This document shows positions 6,677-15,099 of a DNA stretch of 53,865 nt, piece by piece. How positions within the stretch are numbered: the stretch's first letter is position 1; each line of letters begins with the position of its first letter. Below the pieces are notes generated by a model. It had not been told where the DNA came from. It searched no databases and was given only the letters and a program-made list of their open reading frames with translations. The position numbers and the translations under genes are program-made. The DNA comes from JBFFXF01 sp041569895. Lineage in GTDB: Bacteria; Planctomycetota; UBA8108; JACQVS01. Location of the stretch: the NCBI GenBank assembly GCA_041569895.1, contig JBFFXF010000006.1, forward strand, positions 1 through 53,865. The letters are read 5' to 3'.

Positions 6677-9538
6677 ATGCGCGCCAACCGATGCCTCGTG
6701 AGCCTCATCCCGTCCCTCCTCATCCTCTCCGTCGTCGCCGGCGAGGATCCGCAGCCGATTCCGATCGCCACGATCGAGCGGGACACGCCGGTCGACTTCC
6801 AGAAGGAGGTCCTCCCCTTCCTGCGCCGCAGCTGTCTCGCGTGCCACAACAAGACCAAGGCGCGCGGCGATGTCGTCCTCGAGACGCCCGCGTCGATCGC
6901 GGAGGGCGTCGAGGGCGATCCGCTGGTCGTCGCGGGGAAGGGCGCCGAGAGCCTGCTGCTGCAGGTCGCCGCGCACATGGAGGAGCCGGTGATGCCGCCG
7001 GAGGACAACAAGGTCGGCGCCACCCCGCTCACCTCCGAGGAGCTCGCCATCCTCAAACTGTGGATCGACCAGGGCGCCACCGGCGAGGTGGTCGACGAGG
7101 CGGAGAGCGCGCAGTGGCAGCCGCTTCCCGCCCACCTCAGGGCGATCTACGCAGTCGCTCTCACCGACGACGGACAGCTCGCCGCGTGCGGGCGCGCGAA
7201 CCAGGTCTTCATCACGCACCTGCCGACCCGTCGCGAGCTGACCCGACTCACGGATCCGTCGATCATCGAGCGCGGCATCTACGAGCGTCCCGGCGTCGCT
7301 CACCTCGACAGCGTCAACGCGATCGACTTCAGCCCGCGCGGCGACCTCCTCGCCACCGGCGGCTTTCGCACCGTGAAGATCTGGCGCCGGCCCGGCGCAT
7401 CGCGAGTCTCGGAGCTCGAGGCGGTCGCCGTCGAGGGCGCGGAGAACCGAATCACGGCGATCGCCACGTCGGCCGACGGCGCGTGGCTGGCGCTCGGCAC
7501 GACGGCCGGCGTCGTCGAGATCGTCCGTCGCGACGGCGACGCGAAGCGCGAGGTCGGATCGCGTCACGGCGCGCGGATCGTCGGGCTCGCCTTTGTCGGC
7601 GACGGTGGTCGCATCGCCTCGGCGTCTTCCGATGGAGCGATCCACATCTGGAAGACCGAGAGCGGCGACGCAGACGGTCGCATCGCCGCGCCGGAGGGCA
7701 CGCGTGCGATGGCGCGCGTCGGCGAGCGGCTCGTCACGGGCGGGCAGGACGGCGTGCTGCGCGCGTGGAACGTTCCCGCGGAGGCCTCGGCGCAGCCCGG
7801 CGAGCCGGCGAGCACGGTCGCCGCCGGCACGGCGCCGATCACGGCGCTCGCGGCGATCCCCGGCTCGGAGCAGGTGGTCTCGGGCGGCGAGGACGGGATC
7901 GTGCGGTTGATCGACGTCGCGGGCGGCAAGCAGGTGCGCGAGATCGGTCACGGATCGCCGATCGTCGCCGTGGCGGCGCGACCGGACGGCCAGCGGCTCG
8001 CCTCCGTGGCGGCCGATGGCTCCGCGAAGCTCTGGAACGCGGGTGACGGCAAGCTCGTGGCGGAGCTGCGCGGCGACTATCGCGCCCGACTCGAGGAGAC
8101 CACGCGAGAGCGGCTCGCCGGTCTCTACAACAACCGCCTCGAGGCGGCGAAGAAGGCGTTCGAGGCGGCGGAGAAGGACGCAAAGGCGAAGGAGGAAGCG
8201 GCCAAGAAGGCGTCCGACGCGCTCGCGGCCGCCGTCACGGCGGTCGGCGAGAAGAAGACGGCCGCCGAGGCAGCCGCCGAGAAGGTGAAGTCGCTCGAGC
8301 AGAGCGCCGCCGCGCTCGCCACGGCTGCGAAGGAGGCGACCGAGAACAAGGCCGAGGCCGAGGCCGCGGCGAAGAAGGCCGCCGAGGAGCTGGCGGCGGC
8401 GAAGAAGCAGGTCGAGGAGGCCGGCAAGGCGCTGAAGGCGGCCGAGGACGCGCGCGGCAAGGCGGAGAAGGCGTCGACGGACGCGGCCGAGGCGCACGGT
8501 CGGTCGTCGGAGGCGCTCGAGCGGGCGCTGGCGGATCGCACCACCGCGGAGAAGGCGGTCGAGGCGCCGCGCGCGGCGCTCGAGCAGGCGAAGAAGGCGG
8601 TCGCCGAGGCGATGTCCCCGATGGCGGCGGTGGCGTTCTCCACGGACGGTCTGCGAGTCGCGTGCGGCGGCGCGGGCCGCCTCACGGTGTGGAGCGCGGA
8701 GGATGGCACCGCGTTCGAGGTCGCCGAGCTCGCCGACGGCGGCGTCGCCGCGCTCGCGTTCGTCTCGGACACGCTGGCGCTCGCGGCGAACCAATCGCGC
8801 GCGCTCCTCCTCGACGTCAACCCGACCTGGACGCTCGAGCGCACCATCGGCGGTCCCGACGACGCGTCGACGTTCGCCGATCGAATCACGGCGCTCGATT
8901 TCGGCCCCGAGGGCCGACTGCTCGCCATCGGCGGCGGACTGCCGTCGCGCACCGGCGAGCTCCACCTGTGGGACGTCGTCGACGGCGCCCCGCGGTGGAG
9001 CCTGCCCGAGGCGCACAGCGACGCCGTCTTCTCCGTCGAGATCTCCTCGACGGGCGACCACGTCGCTTCGTGCGGCGCCGACAAGCTGGTGAAGGTGTTC
9101 TCGACCGCCGACGGCGCGCTGATCCGCTCGCTCGAGGGGCACACCCACCATGTGCTCGGAGTCAGCTGGCGCTTCGACGAGCAGGTGCTCGCGAGCTGCG
9201 GCGCCGACAACGCCATCCGCCTCTGGACCTTCCCCGCCGGCGATCGCGGTCGCACGATCGGCGGTTTCGGAAAGCAGGTGTCCGCGGTCGAGTTCGTGGG
9301 CGACTCGCAGAACACCATCTCCTGCTCCGGCGATCGGTCCGTGCGCCTGCACCGCACCGACAACGGCGGCACCGTCCGCAACTTCGGCGGCGCGCAGAGC
9401 TACATGTACGCGGTCGACGTCACGCCGGACGGCAAGATCGTCGCGGCCGGCGGCTTCGACGGCGTGCTGCGCGTCTGGGAAGGCGAGAGCGGGAAGACGA
9501 TTCACAACTTCGAGCCGCCGGGCGCGGAGACGAAGTGA
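6677..9538 (+). CDS. Secreted planctomycete-type cytochrome c / WD40 protein with internal coiled coil
   Basis: A protein of about 953 aa. A signal peptide covers residues 1-22 from the ATG at 6677, chosen because the earlier in-frame ATG would bury it. A planctomycete cytochrome C domain follows, with one heme motif CLACH (Cys53, Cys56, His57). WD40 repeats start at about residue 155, with typical DGxxxASxSxDGxIHIW strands, and fill most of the rest. An Ala/Lys/Glu-rich coiled coil of about 180 residues (470-648) splits the propeller between blades. Such proteins are common in planctomycetes and thought to act in the periplasm, but the function is unknown. The stop codon overlaps the next start (TGATG), so the downstream genes are probably translationally coupled. 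Confidence 0.85.
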   Translation: MRANRCLVSLIPSLLILSVVAGEDPQPIPIATIERDTPVDFQKEVLPFLRRSCLACHNKTKARGDVVLETPASIAEGVEGDPLVVAGKGAESLLLQVAAHMEEPVMPPEDNKVGATPLTSEELAILKLWIDQGATGEVVDEAESAQWQPLPAHLRAIYAVALTDDGQLAACGRANQVFITHLPTRRELTRLTDPSIIERGIYERPGVAHLDSVNAIDFSPRGDLLATGGFRTVKIWRRPGASRVSELEAVAVEGAENRITAIATSADGAWLALGTTAGVVEIVRRDGDAKREVGSRHGARIVGLAFVGDGGRIASASSDGAIHIWKTESGDADGRIAAPEGTRAMARVGERLVTGGQDGVLRAWNVPAEASAQPGEPASTVAAGTAPITALAAIPGSEQVVSGGEDGIVRLIDVAGGKQVREIGHGSPIVAVAARPDGQRLASVAADGSAKLWNAGDGKLVAELRGDYRARLEETTRERLAGLYNNRLEAAKKAFEAAEKDAKAKEEAAKKASDALAAAVTAVGEKKTAAEAAAEKVKSLEQSAAALATAAKEATENKAEAEAAAKKAAEELAAAKKQVEEAGKALKAAEDARGKAEKASTDAAEAHGRSSEALERALADRTTAEKAVEAPRAALEQAKKAVAEAMSPMAAVAFSTDGLRVACGGAGRLTVWSAEDGTAFEVAELADGGVAALAFVSDTLALAANQSRALLLDVNPTWTLERTIGGPDDASTFADRITALDFGPEGRLLAIGGGLPSRTGELHLWDVVDGAPRWSLPEAHSDAVFSVEISSTGDHVASCGADKLVKVFSTADGALIRSLEGHTHHVLGVSWRFDEQVLASCGADNAIRLWTFPAGDRGRTIGGFGKQVSAVEFVGDSQNTISCSGDRSVRLHRTDNGGTVRNFGGAQSYMYAVDVTPDGKIVAAGGFDGVLRVWEGESGKTIHNFEPPGAETK

Positions 9539-10149
9539 TGGCGACCGCCGATGGTCCCGCGACGCAGCGCGTTGCCATCCGCACGTACTATCTCGAGATC
9601 ACCGACCTCGCCGACCTGAGACCCTCGACGCGCCGCATCCCCGACCTGCGCATCGCGCGCGCGGCCGACCCCTCGCCGGAGCTCAGTCGCTTCTTCTACA
9701 CCGCCGTCGGCGGCGACTGGTTCTGGACGCGCCGCCTCGACTGGACGTGGGACCGGTGGATGGAGCTCATCGATCGGCCCGAGCTCGAGACGTGGGTCGC
9801 ATCGATCGGAGGCAACCCCGCGGGCTACGCCGAGCTCGAGCGCCAGGACGGCGGCGACCTCGAGATCCTCCAGTTCGGCATGCTCGATCGCTACGTCGGT
9901 CGCGGCATCGGCGGCGTGCTCCTGACGCACGTCATCCGCCACGCGTTCGAGACCGGCGCGCAGCGCGTCTGGCTCCACACCTGCATCCACGATCACCCGA
10001 AGGCCGTGAAGCACTACGAGGCGCGGGGCATGCGACTCTACCGCGAGGAGGTCTTCGAGAAGGAGATGCCGGTCGAGCCGCCCGGCCCGTGGCCCGGCTC
10101 GGGACGGCCGTCGCCGTGGACGACGCCCCCGGGAGGCGAGCCACAGTGA
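9538..10149 (+). CDS. GNAT-family N-acetyltransferase
   Basis: A 203-aa GCN5-related acetyltransferase. The acetyl-CoA binding loop is visible in the stretch RYVGRGIGG (R/Q-x-x-G-x-G), followed by the usual helix and the C-terminal motif HYEARGMRLYREE. The ATG overlaps the stop codon of the cytochrome/WD40 gene by one base, and its own stop overlaps the next GTG start, so it is embedded in a tight operon. The acceptor substrate is unknown. Given its neighbours, a ceramidase-like enzyme and a thiamine lyase, an amine such as a sphingoid base or amino alcohol is conceivable but purely inferred. The C-terminal 25 residues are Pro/Gly-rich. Confidence 0.85.
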   Translation: MATADGPATQRVAIRTYYLEITDLADLRPSTRRIPDLRIARAADPSPELSRFFYTAVGGDWFWTRRLDWTWDRWMELIDRPELETWVASIGGNPAGYAELERQDGGDLEILQFGMLDRYVGRGIGGVLLTHVIRHAFETGAQRVWLHTCIHDHPKAVKHYEARGMRLYREEVFEKEMPVEPPGPWPGSGRPSPWTTPPGGEPQ

Positions 10150-11528
10150 CGTCCCGCCGCGCCATCCTCCTCTCGTCGATGGTCATCGTGCTCTCGGCGA
10201 TGCGCGCTCCCGCCGAGGAGGCGCCGGCGAAGACCGCGTACCGCGTCGGCGCGGCGCGCGTCGACATCACGCCGGACTATCCGGTGAGGCTGAGCGGCTT
10301 CGGTTTCCGTCGCGAGGAGTCCGAGGGAGTCACCCAGCGCATCTGGGCGAAGGCTCTCGCGATCGACGACGGGCGCGAGCCGGCGCTGCTGATCACCGTC
10401 GACAACCTCGGCGTGCCCGAGCGCATGCTGCGTGACCTGGAGGAGAAGCTTGCGAGCAAGAAGGCGGTCGCGCGCGGCCGGGTATCGATCACGGCGACGC
10501 ACACGCACACCGCCCCGATGCTCTCCGGCGTCTGTCCGACGCTCTTCGGCGTGCCGATTCCGGCGGACCACCGGGAGCGCATCGAGCGCTACACGGGCGA
10601 GCTCGCCTCGGCGCTCGAGCGCGTCGCCCTCGAGGCGGTCGCCCGTCTGGAGCCGGCTACGCTCGAGTGGACGGTGGGCCGAGTCGAGTTCGCCATCAAC
10701 CGGCGCACGCGCGGCGGACCGGTGGATCACGACCTGCCCGTGCTGGTCGCCCGCGACGCCTCTGGAACGGCCGAGGCCATCTGGACGAGCTACGCCTGCC
10801 ACTGCGTGACGCTCTCGGACAACCGCATCGGCGGCGACTGGGCCGGCTTCGCGCAGTCGGCGATCGAGGCCAACCATCCGGGCGCCGTCGCGCTGCTGTC
10901 GATCGGCTGCGCCGGCGACCAGAACCCGGATTCGGGCGTCACCGGAGCGCGACACGACGTCGCTGAGGCTCAGGGAAAGAAGATCGCGGACGAGGTCGAG
11001 CGGCTCCTGCGGATGAAGCGGACCGCCGTCGATGGCGCCATCGATATTCGCGAGACGCGCCTCGTGCTTCCGCTCGACACCCTGCCGACCCGCGCGCAGT
11101 GGGAGGAGCGCGCCCGCGGCGACGGCGCCACCGCTCACCACGCGCGCGTCCAGCTCGCACGCCTCGATCGCGGCGAGAAGCTGCGCGAGGCGATCGAGTA
11201 CCCGATTCGCACCTGGGCGTTCGGTGACTCCCTCGCGGTGGTGTTTCTGCCGGGCGAGGTGGTCGTCGACTATTCGCTGCGGCTCGAGCGCGAGCTCGAC
11301 CGCGGCCGGCTCTGGATCAACGCGTACGCCAACGACGCGCCGTGCTACATCCCATCGGAGCGCATCCTGCGCGAGGGCGGCTACGAGGGTGGAGGCGCGA
11401 TGATCTACTACGACGTGCCGACGCGTTTCCGCCCCGGACTCGAGGCGAAGATCATCGACGCCGTCGTCGAGCAGATCGGCTCGCGTTTCGGCGCGGCGCG
11501 CCGACCGCGGACGGACACGGGAAGCTGA
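10146..11528 (+). CDS. Neutral/alkaline ceramidase-like protein (N-terminal domain type)
   Basis: A 460-aa protein from a GTG start overlapping the previous stop by four bases (GTGA). The signal peptide is residues 1-26. The body matches the neutral/alkaline non-lysosomal ceramidase catalytic domain: RVDITPD near residue 39 and the zinc-binding motif THTHTAP with His119 and His121. It lacks the C-terminal Ig-like domain of full ceramidases (650 aa or more). In characterised ceramidases the nucleophilic Ser lies in G-(D/N)-x-S-P-N; here the corresponding motif is GDQNPD with Asn260 in the Ser position. It is therefore probably a hydrolase of altered chemistry or another amide/ester substrate. 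Many planctomycetes encode such short copies. Confidence 0.8.
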   Translation: MTSRRAILLSSMVIVLSAMRAPAEEAPAKTAYRVGAARVDITPDYPVRLSGFGFRREESEGVTQRIWAKALAIDDGREPALLITVDNLGVPERMLRDLEEKLASKKAVARGRVSITATHTHTAPMLSGVCPTLFGVPIPADHRERIERYTGELASALERVALEAVARLEPATLEWTVGRVEFAINRRTRGGPVDHDLPVLVARDASGTAEAIWTSYACHCVTLSDNRIGGDWAGFAQSAIEANHPGAVALLSIGCAGDQNPDSGVTGARHDVAEAQGKKIADEVERLLRMKRTAVDGAIDIRETRLVLPLDTLPTRAQWEERARGDGATAHHARVQLARLDRGEKLREAIEYPIRTWAFGDSLAVVFLPGEVVVDYSLRLERELDRGRLWINAYANDAPCYIPSERILREGGYEGGGAMIYYDVPTRFRPGLEAKIIDAVVEQIGSRFGAARRPRTDTGS

Positions 11529-13294
11529 TGGACGGCGGGTCGATCGTCGCGGACGTCCTCCAGCGCCGCGGCACGCGCTTCGTGTTCACCCTCTGCGGCG
11601 GCCACATCTCGCCGATCCTCGTCGCGGCGCGGCGGCGCGGCATCCGCGTCATCGATGTGCGCCACGAGGTGTCGGCGGTCTTCGCGGCGGATGCGGTCGC
11701 GCGGCTCGGCGGCGGACCGGGCGTCGCGATCGTCACCGCCGGGCCCGGCGCGACCAACACCATCACGGCGGTGAAGAACGCCGGGCTCGCCCAGTCGCCG
11801 GTCGTCGTCCTCGGCGGCGCCACCGCGACCATCCTGCGCGGGCGCGGCTCGCTCCAGGACATCGACCAGCTGGCGCTGATGCGGCCACACGTCAAGTCGG
11901 CCGTCAGGGTGCGACGGCGGCGTGACATCGCCAGATCGGTCGCCGCGGCCATCGACATCGCCGGGCGCGGCGTCCCGGGTCCGGTGTTCGTCGAGCTTCC
12001 CGTCGACCTCCTCTACCCCGACGAGGCGGTGCGGGAGCTCTACGGCCTCTCGAGGGAGTCGAGATCTCGCGGCCTGCGCGAGTCATTGCAGCGTCGCTTC
12101 CTCGAGTGGCACCTGCGGCGCATCCTCGGCCCTGGCGGGGGTGGCGCGGGTGACGAGCACGCTCCGCGCGCTGACGCCGAAAACGCCGGCGGCTCGTCGA
12201 GCTCGGCAGCCGGCGAGGCGGCGGCGTTGCTCGCGCGGGCGAGACGTCCGGTGATGCTCGTCGGCAGTCAGGCCGCGTGGCCGGCCAGCGGCGTCCGCGA
12301 GGTCGTCGGGGCGATCGAGCGCATCGGCGCGCCGAGTTTCCTGAGCGGCATGGCGCGCGGCCTGCTCGGCGCCGATCACCCGCTCCTCGTGCGCCACCGC
12401 CGTCGCGAGGCGCTGCGCGAGGCCGATGTCGTGGTGCTGGCCGGCGTCCCGTGCGACTTCCGTCTCGACTACGGCCGACAGATTCCGAGGCCGATACCGG
12501 TGATCGCGGCGAACCGCAGCCGCGCCGACCTGAGGCGAAACAGGAGGCCGGCGATCGGCGTCGAGGGACCGCCGGGCGCCTTCCTGGCAGCGGTGGCGAG
12601 AGCGCTCGACGGGACACCGTCAACCGGGGATTCGAGCGACCGCGATTCCTGGATCGACGCGCGACGCCGCACCGACCGCGACCGCGAGGAGGAGATCGAG
12701 CGCATGGCCGGCGAGGCGACCCCGCCGGTGAACCCCCTGGCGCTCTGCCGCGCCATCGACTCGGTCCTCGGCGACGACAGCGTCATCGTCGCCGATGGCG
12801 GCGACTTCGTCGGCACCGCGTCCTACATCGTGCGACCGCGAGGCCCGCTCTCATGGCTCGATCCGGGACCGTTCGGTACGCTCGGCGTCGGCGGCGGCTT
12901 CGCGCTCGGCGCGGTGCTCTGCCGGCCCACCGCCGACGTGTGGCTCCTCTGGGGCGACGGCTCGGCGGCGTACAGCTTGATGGAGCTCGACACCTTCGTG
13001 CGGCACGGTCTCTCGGTGATCGCGGTGGTCGGCAACGATGCGTGCTGGTCGCAGATCGAGCGGGCCCAGGTCGCCATCCTCGGCGACGACGTCGCGACCT
13101 CCCTGGCGCGAAACGACTTCCACATCGTCGCCGCGGGCTGGGGAGCGCGCGGCGTCGTCCTCGACGACGGCGAGCCCGATGCCATGACGCGCGTCCTCAC
13201 GAACGCGAGGGACCTGGCGAGACCGGGCACGCCGGTCCTCGTCAACGCGCACATCGGGAAAACGGCGTTTCGAAGCGGCTCGATCTCGCTGTGA
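11528..13294 (+). CDS. Thiamine-diphosphate lyase resembling ILVBL/HACL2 (acetolactate synthase-like)
   Basis: A 588-aa ThDP enzyme. The order is an N-terminal PYR domain with catalytic Glu in DVRHEV and the stretch TAGPGATNTITAVKNA, a central domain, and a C-terminal PP domain with GDGSAAYS...GND. Several stretches (FTLCGGHISP, ELDTFVRH, VVGNDACWSQI, FVELPVDLLYP) recall animal acetolactate synthase-like protein (ILVBL, 2-hydroxyacyl-CoA lyase 2) more than biosynthetic IlvB. HACL-type enzymes cleave 2-hydroxyacyl-CoA to formyl-CoA and an aldehyde. The ATG overlaps the ceramidase-like stop (TGATG). No signal peptide, so cytoplasmic. No small acetolactate synthase subunit (IlvN) lies nearby. 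Alternative: oxalyl-CoA decarboxylase-like or another carboligase. Relationships were judged by eye. Confidence 0.85.
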   Translation: MDGGSIVADVLQRRGTRFVFTLCGGHISPILVAARRRGIRVIDVRHEVSAVFAADAVARLGGGPGVAIVTAGPGATNTITAVKNAGLAQSPVVVLGGATATILRGRGSLQDIDQLALMRPHVKSAVRVRRRRDIARSVAAAIDIAGRGVPGPVFVELPVDLLYPDEAVRELYGLSRESRSRGLRESLQRRFLEWHLRRILGPGGGGAGDEHAPRADAENAGGSSSSAAGEAAALLARARRPVMLVGSQAAWPASGVREVVGAIERIGAPSFLSGMARGLLGADHPLLVRHRRREALREADVVVLAGVPCDFRLDYGRQIPRPIPVIAANRSRADLRRNRRPAIGVEGPPGAFLAAVARALDGTPSTGDSSDRDSWIDARRRTDRDREEEIERMAGEATPPVNPLALCRAIDSVLGDDSVIVADGGDFVGTASYIVRPRGPLSWLDPGPFGTLGVGGGFALGAVLCRPTADVWLLWGDGSAAYSLMELDTFVRHGLSVIAVVGNDACWSQIERAQVAILGDDVATSLARNDFHIVAAGWGARGVVLDDGEPDAMTRVLTNARDLARPGTPVLVNAHIGKTAFRSGSISL

Positions 13295-13461
13295 AGGAGC
13301 CGAAAAGCAGCATGCCGACGCGGAGACAGCGCATCGCCGCGGCCCTGCGCGAGCACGACGCGATCACCATCCTCGCGATCGCGCGCCGCAAAAACGTACC
13401 CGTACCCGTTCCCGTTCCCGTTCCCGTTCCCGAGCGGCTCGGGATTGAGGAACGGAGATGA
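13291..13461 (+). CDS. Possible small protein ending in a repeat-encoded Val-Pro tail
   Basis: A 56-codon frame starts at a GTG overlapping the HACL2-like stop (GTGA); an alternative ATG lies at 13312 behind AAGGAG. The first 40 residues (RRQRIAAALREHDAITILAI) look like a basic amphipathic helix plus a hydrophobic one. The C-terminus is six Val-Pro dipeptides read from a C3N3 array, then a short tail. The start signals favour translation, but the frame may be the residue of a longer gene interrupted by the array. No family recognised. Confidence 0.3.
   Translation: MKEPKSSMPTRRQRIAAALREHDAITILAIARRKNVPVPVPVPVPVPERLGIEERR
13399..13431 (-). repeat. C3N3 array (G-quadruplex-capable on minus strand)
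   Basis: Six CCC runs at 13399, 13405, 13411, 13417, 13423 and 13429 are separated by GTA or GTT. The flank CGCAAAAACGTACCCG (13387-13402) is identical over 16 bases to the flank of the array at 16474, so the two arrays share a defined boundary. Confidence 0.85.
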
Positions 13462-13465
13462 CGCA

Positions 13466-13605
13466 ACCGTGGACCGTGGACCGTGACCGTGACCGTGACC
13501 GTGACCGTGGACCGTGACCGTGGACCGTGACCGTGGACTGTGAGAACGGACCGCCCGAGACGGTCATCGGAGTCGGTATCGCAATCGGTCCGACTCCGAC
13601 TGGAC
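13466..13605. repeat. ACCGTG array followed by CGG-core hexamers
   Basis: Units ACCGTG and ACCGTGG alternate from 13466 to about 13540. After a short gap come CGG-core copies (CGGTCAT, CGGAGT, CGGTAT) to about 13605. The tract fills the convergent spacer between the HACL2-like operon and the DUF1501 gene. No terminator with a T-tract is visible here. Confidence 0.8.
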
Positions 13606-13636
13606 CCTCTCAGCTGCGTCGAGTTCGCCGGTGACC

Positions 13637-15022
13637 TCAAAACAGCTCGGCGATCGGCTCGCCCGTCGGGCAGATCGGCACCGGGCGGCCGCTGAAGTCG
13701 TTGAAGGTGAGATCGGCGGGGATGCCGAGGTAGCGGTAAAGGGTCGCCTGGAAGTCGTTCGGCGTCACCGGGCGCTCGCTGGGCTCCTCGCCCCGGCGAT
13801 CGGTCGCGCCGATCACCTGGCCCATGCGGAGGCCCCCGCCGGCGAGAAAGATCGACATCGATCGGGCCCAGTGCTCGCGCCCCGGCTGGCCCTTGTGGTT
13901 GCTGAGCCGCGGCGTGTGGGACATCTCGCCCATGACGAGGAGCAGCGTGTCGTCGCTCAGGCCACGGGCGTCGAGGTCCTCGACGAGCGCCGACACCACC
14001 TGGTCGAGCACCGGGAGGCGGATGCGCATCTGATCGAAGATGTGCCAGACGCTCGCGTGGTCGTCCCAGCTGAAGGCCTTCTGGCCGGGAACACAGGGGA
14101 AGTCCACGGTGACGATGCGCGCGCCCGCCTCGATGAGACGACGCGCCAGGAGGCAGCGCTGGCCGACGACATGGCGACCGTAGCGGTCACGGATCCGCGG
14201 CGGCTCGCTGTCGATGTCGAACGCGCGGCGGGCGGCATCGCTCGTGAGGATCTCGACCGCCCGGCGCTGGTACGTATCGAGAGCGTCGAGGAGTCCGGTG
14301 GCGTCGACCTCGCGGCGCATTCGATCGAGATGCGCCAGGAGATCCATGCGATCGGCGAAACGTGGCCGCAGCGCGTCCTCGAGCGTCAGTTGTGGCGCCC
14401 GGAACTCCGGGCTGTTCGGATCTCCGTTGACCACGAGCGGATCGAGTCCCGGACCGAGGTAGGCGGAGCCGTGATATCGCGTGCGCGGCACCGCGACGTA
14501 CGACGGCACGCCCGGCGCGCGCTGTCCCAGGAGGTGATTGGCGACCGCCCAGACGTCGGGGTACTTCGGGCGATACGGCGGAGTCTCCACTCGCTCGCCC
14601 GGATACCCGGTGAGCATCGAGTGCGTGCTGTTGACGTGACCGGGGCTGTCGTGGTGACACGATCGGATGAGCGCGTACCTGTCCGCCAGCCGCGCCAGCC
14701 GCGGCAGGAGCTCGCAGATCTGCATGCCGGCGACGTTGGTGTCGATCGGCCGCAGCTCGCCGCGGTACTCGACCGGCGCCTCGGGCTTGAGATCGAAGGT
14801 GTCCATGTGGCTCGGCCCGCCCCAGAGCCAGAGGACGATGAACGATTTGCCACGCGGGGCGCGATCCGGGGCGGCCGGCCCCGTCCCCGCGGCGGCGACC
14901 GCGTCCTCGATGCGGAGGAGGTCGGCGAGCGTCAGCGTCCCCAGACCGGCCAGCCCGACGCGAACGAAGCTCCGCCGGGCAAGCGTGCCGGGACAGCGGC
15001 GGGCGGGAGCGGGACCGGTCAT
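13637..15022 (-). CDS. DUF1501 family protein, Tat-exported
   Basis: A 461-aa DUF1501 protein, a sulfatase/alkaline-phosphatase-superfamily relative abundant in planctomycetes and usually encoded near planctomycete cytochrome (PSD1) genes. The N-terminus has a Tat-like signal (ARRSFVRVGLAGLG near residue 16). Family motifs are clear: WLWGGPSHMDTFD near residue 68, HSMLTGYPG, WDDHASVW, and GEMSHTPR in the C-terminal third. GGAGGAGA precedes the ATG. No partner DUF1553/PSD1 gene is adjacent, which is unusual. The precise role is unknown. A second paralogue is at 46159-47490. Confidence 0.9.
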   Translation of the reverse strand: MTGPAPARRCPGTLARRSFVRVGLAGLGTLTLADLLRIEDAVAAAGTGPAAPDRAPRGKSFIVLWLWGGPSHMDTFDLKPEAPVEYRGELRPIDTNVAGMQICELLPRLARLADRYALIRSCHHDSPGHVNSTHSMLTGYPGERVETPPYRPKYPDVWAVANHLLGQRAPGVPSYVAVPRTRYHGSAYLGPGLDPLVVNGDPNSPEFRAPQLTLEDALRPRFADRMDLLAHLDRMRREVDATGLLDALDTYQRRAVEILTSDAARRAFDIDSEPPRIRDRYGRHVVGQRCLLARRLIEAGARIVTVDFPCVPGQKAFSWDDHASVWHIFDQMRIRLPVLDQVVSALVEDLDARGLSDDTLLLVMGEMSHTPRLSNHKGQPGREHWARSMSIFLAGGGLRMGQVIGATDRRGEEPSERPVTPNDFQATLYRYLGIPADLTFNDFSGRPVPICPTGEPIAELF

Positions 15023-15073
15023 GGCTCTCCTCCGAAGTGACCGGAGGCATTCTAACCGGCAGCGGGCGTCGGG

Positions 15074-15079
15074 TATACT
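15074..15079 (+). promoter_or_regulatory. TATACT -10-like box upstream of ankyrin gene
   Basis: TATACT matches five of six bases of the consensus -10. It precedes the ATG at 15100 by 20 bases, with a GGGAGAG ribosome-binding site between them. The -35 region (TTCTAA at 15050) is weak. Confidence 0.4.
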
Positions 15080-15099
15080 CTCCGGGAGAGATCCATCCC

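Noticed and set aside
6536..9505. A 989-codon minus-strand frame opposite the cytochrome/WD40 gene
   Set aside because: It is an antisense shadow: no domain, and the plus strand has clear heme and WD40 motifs.
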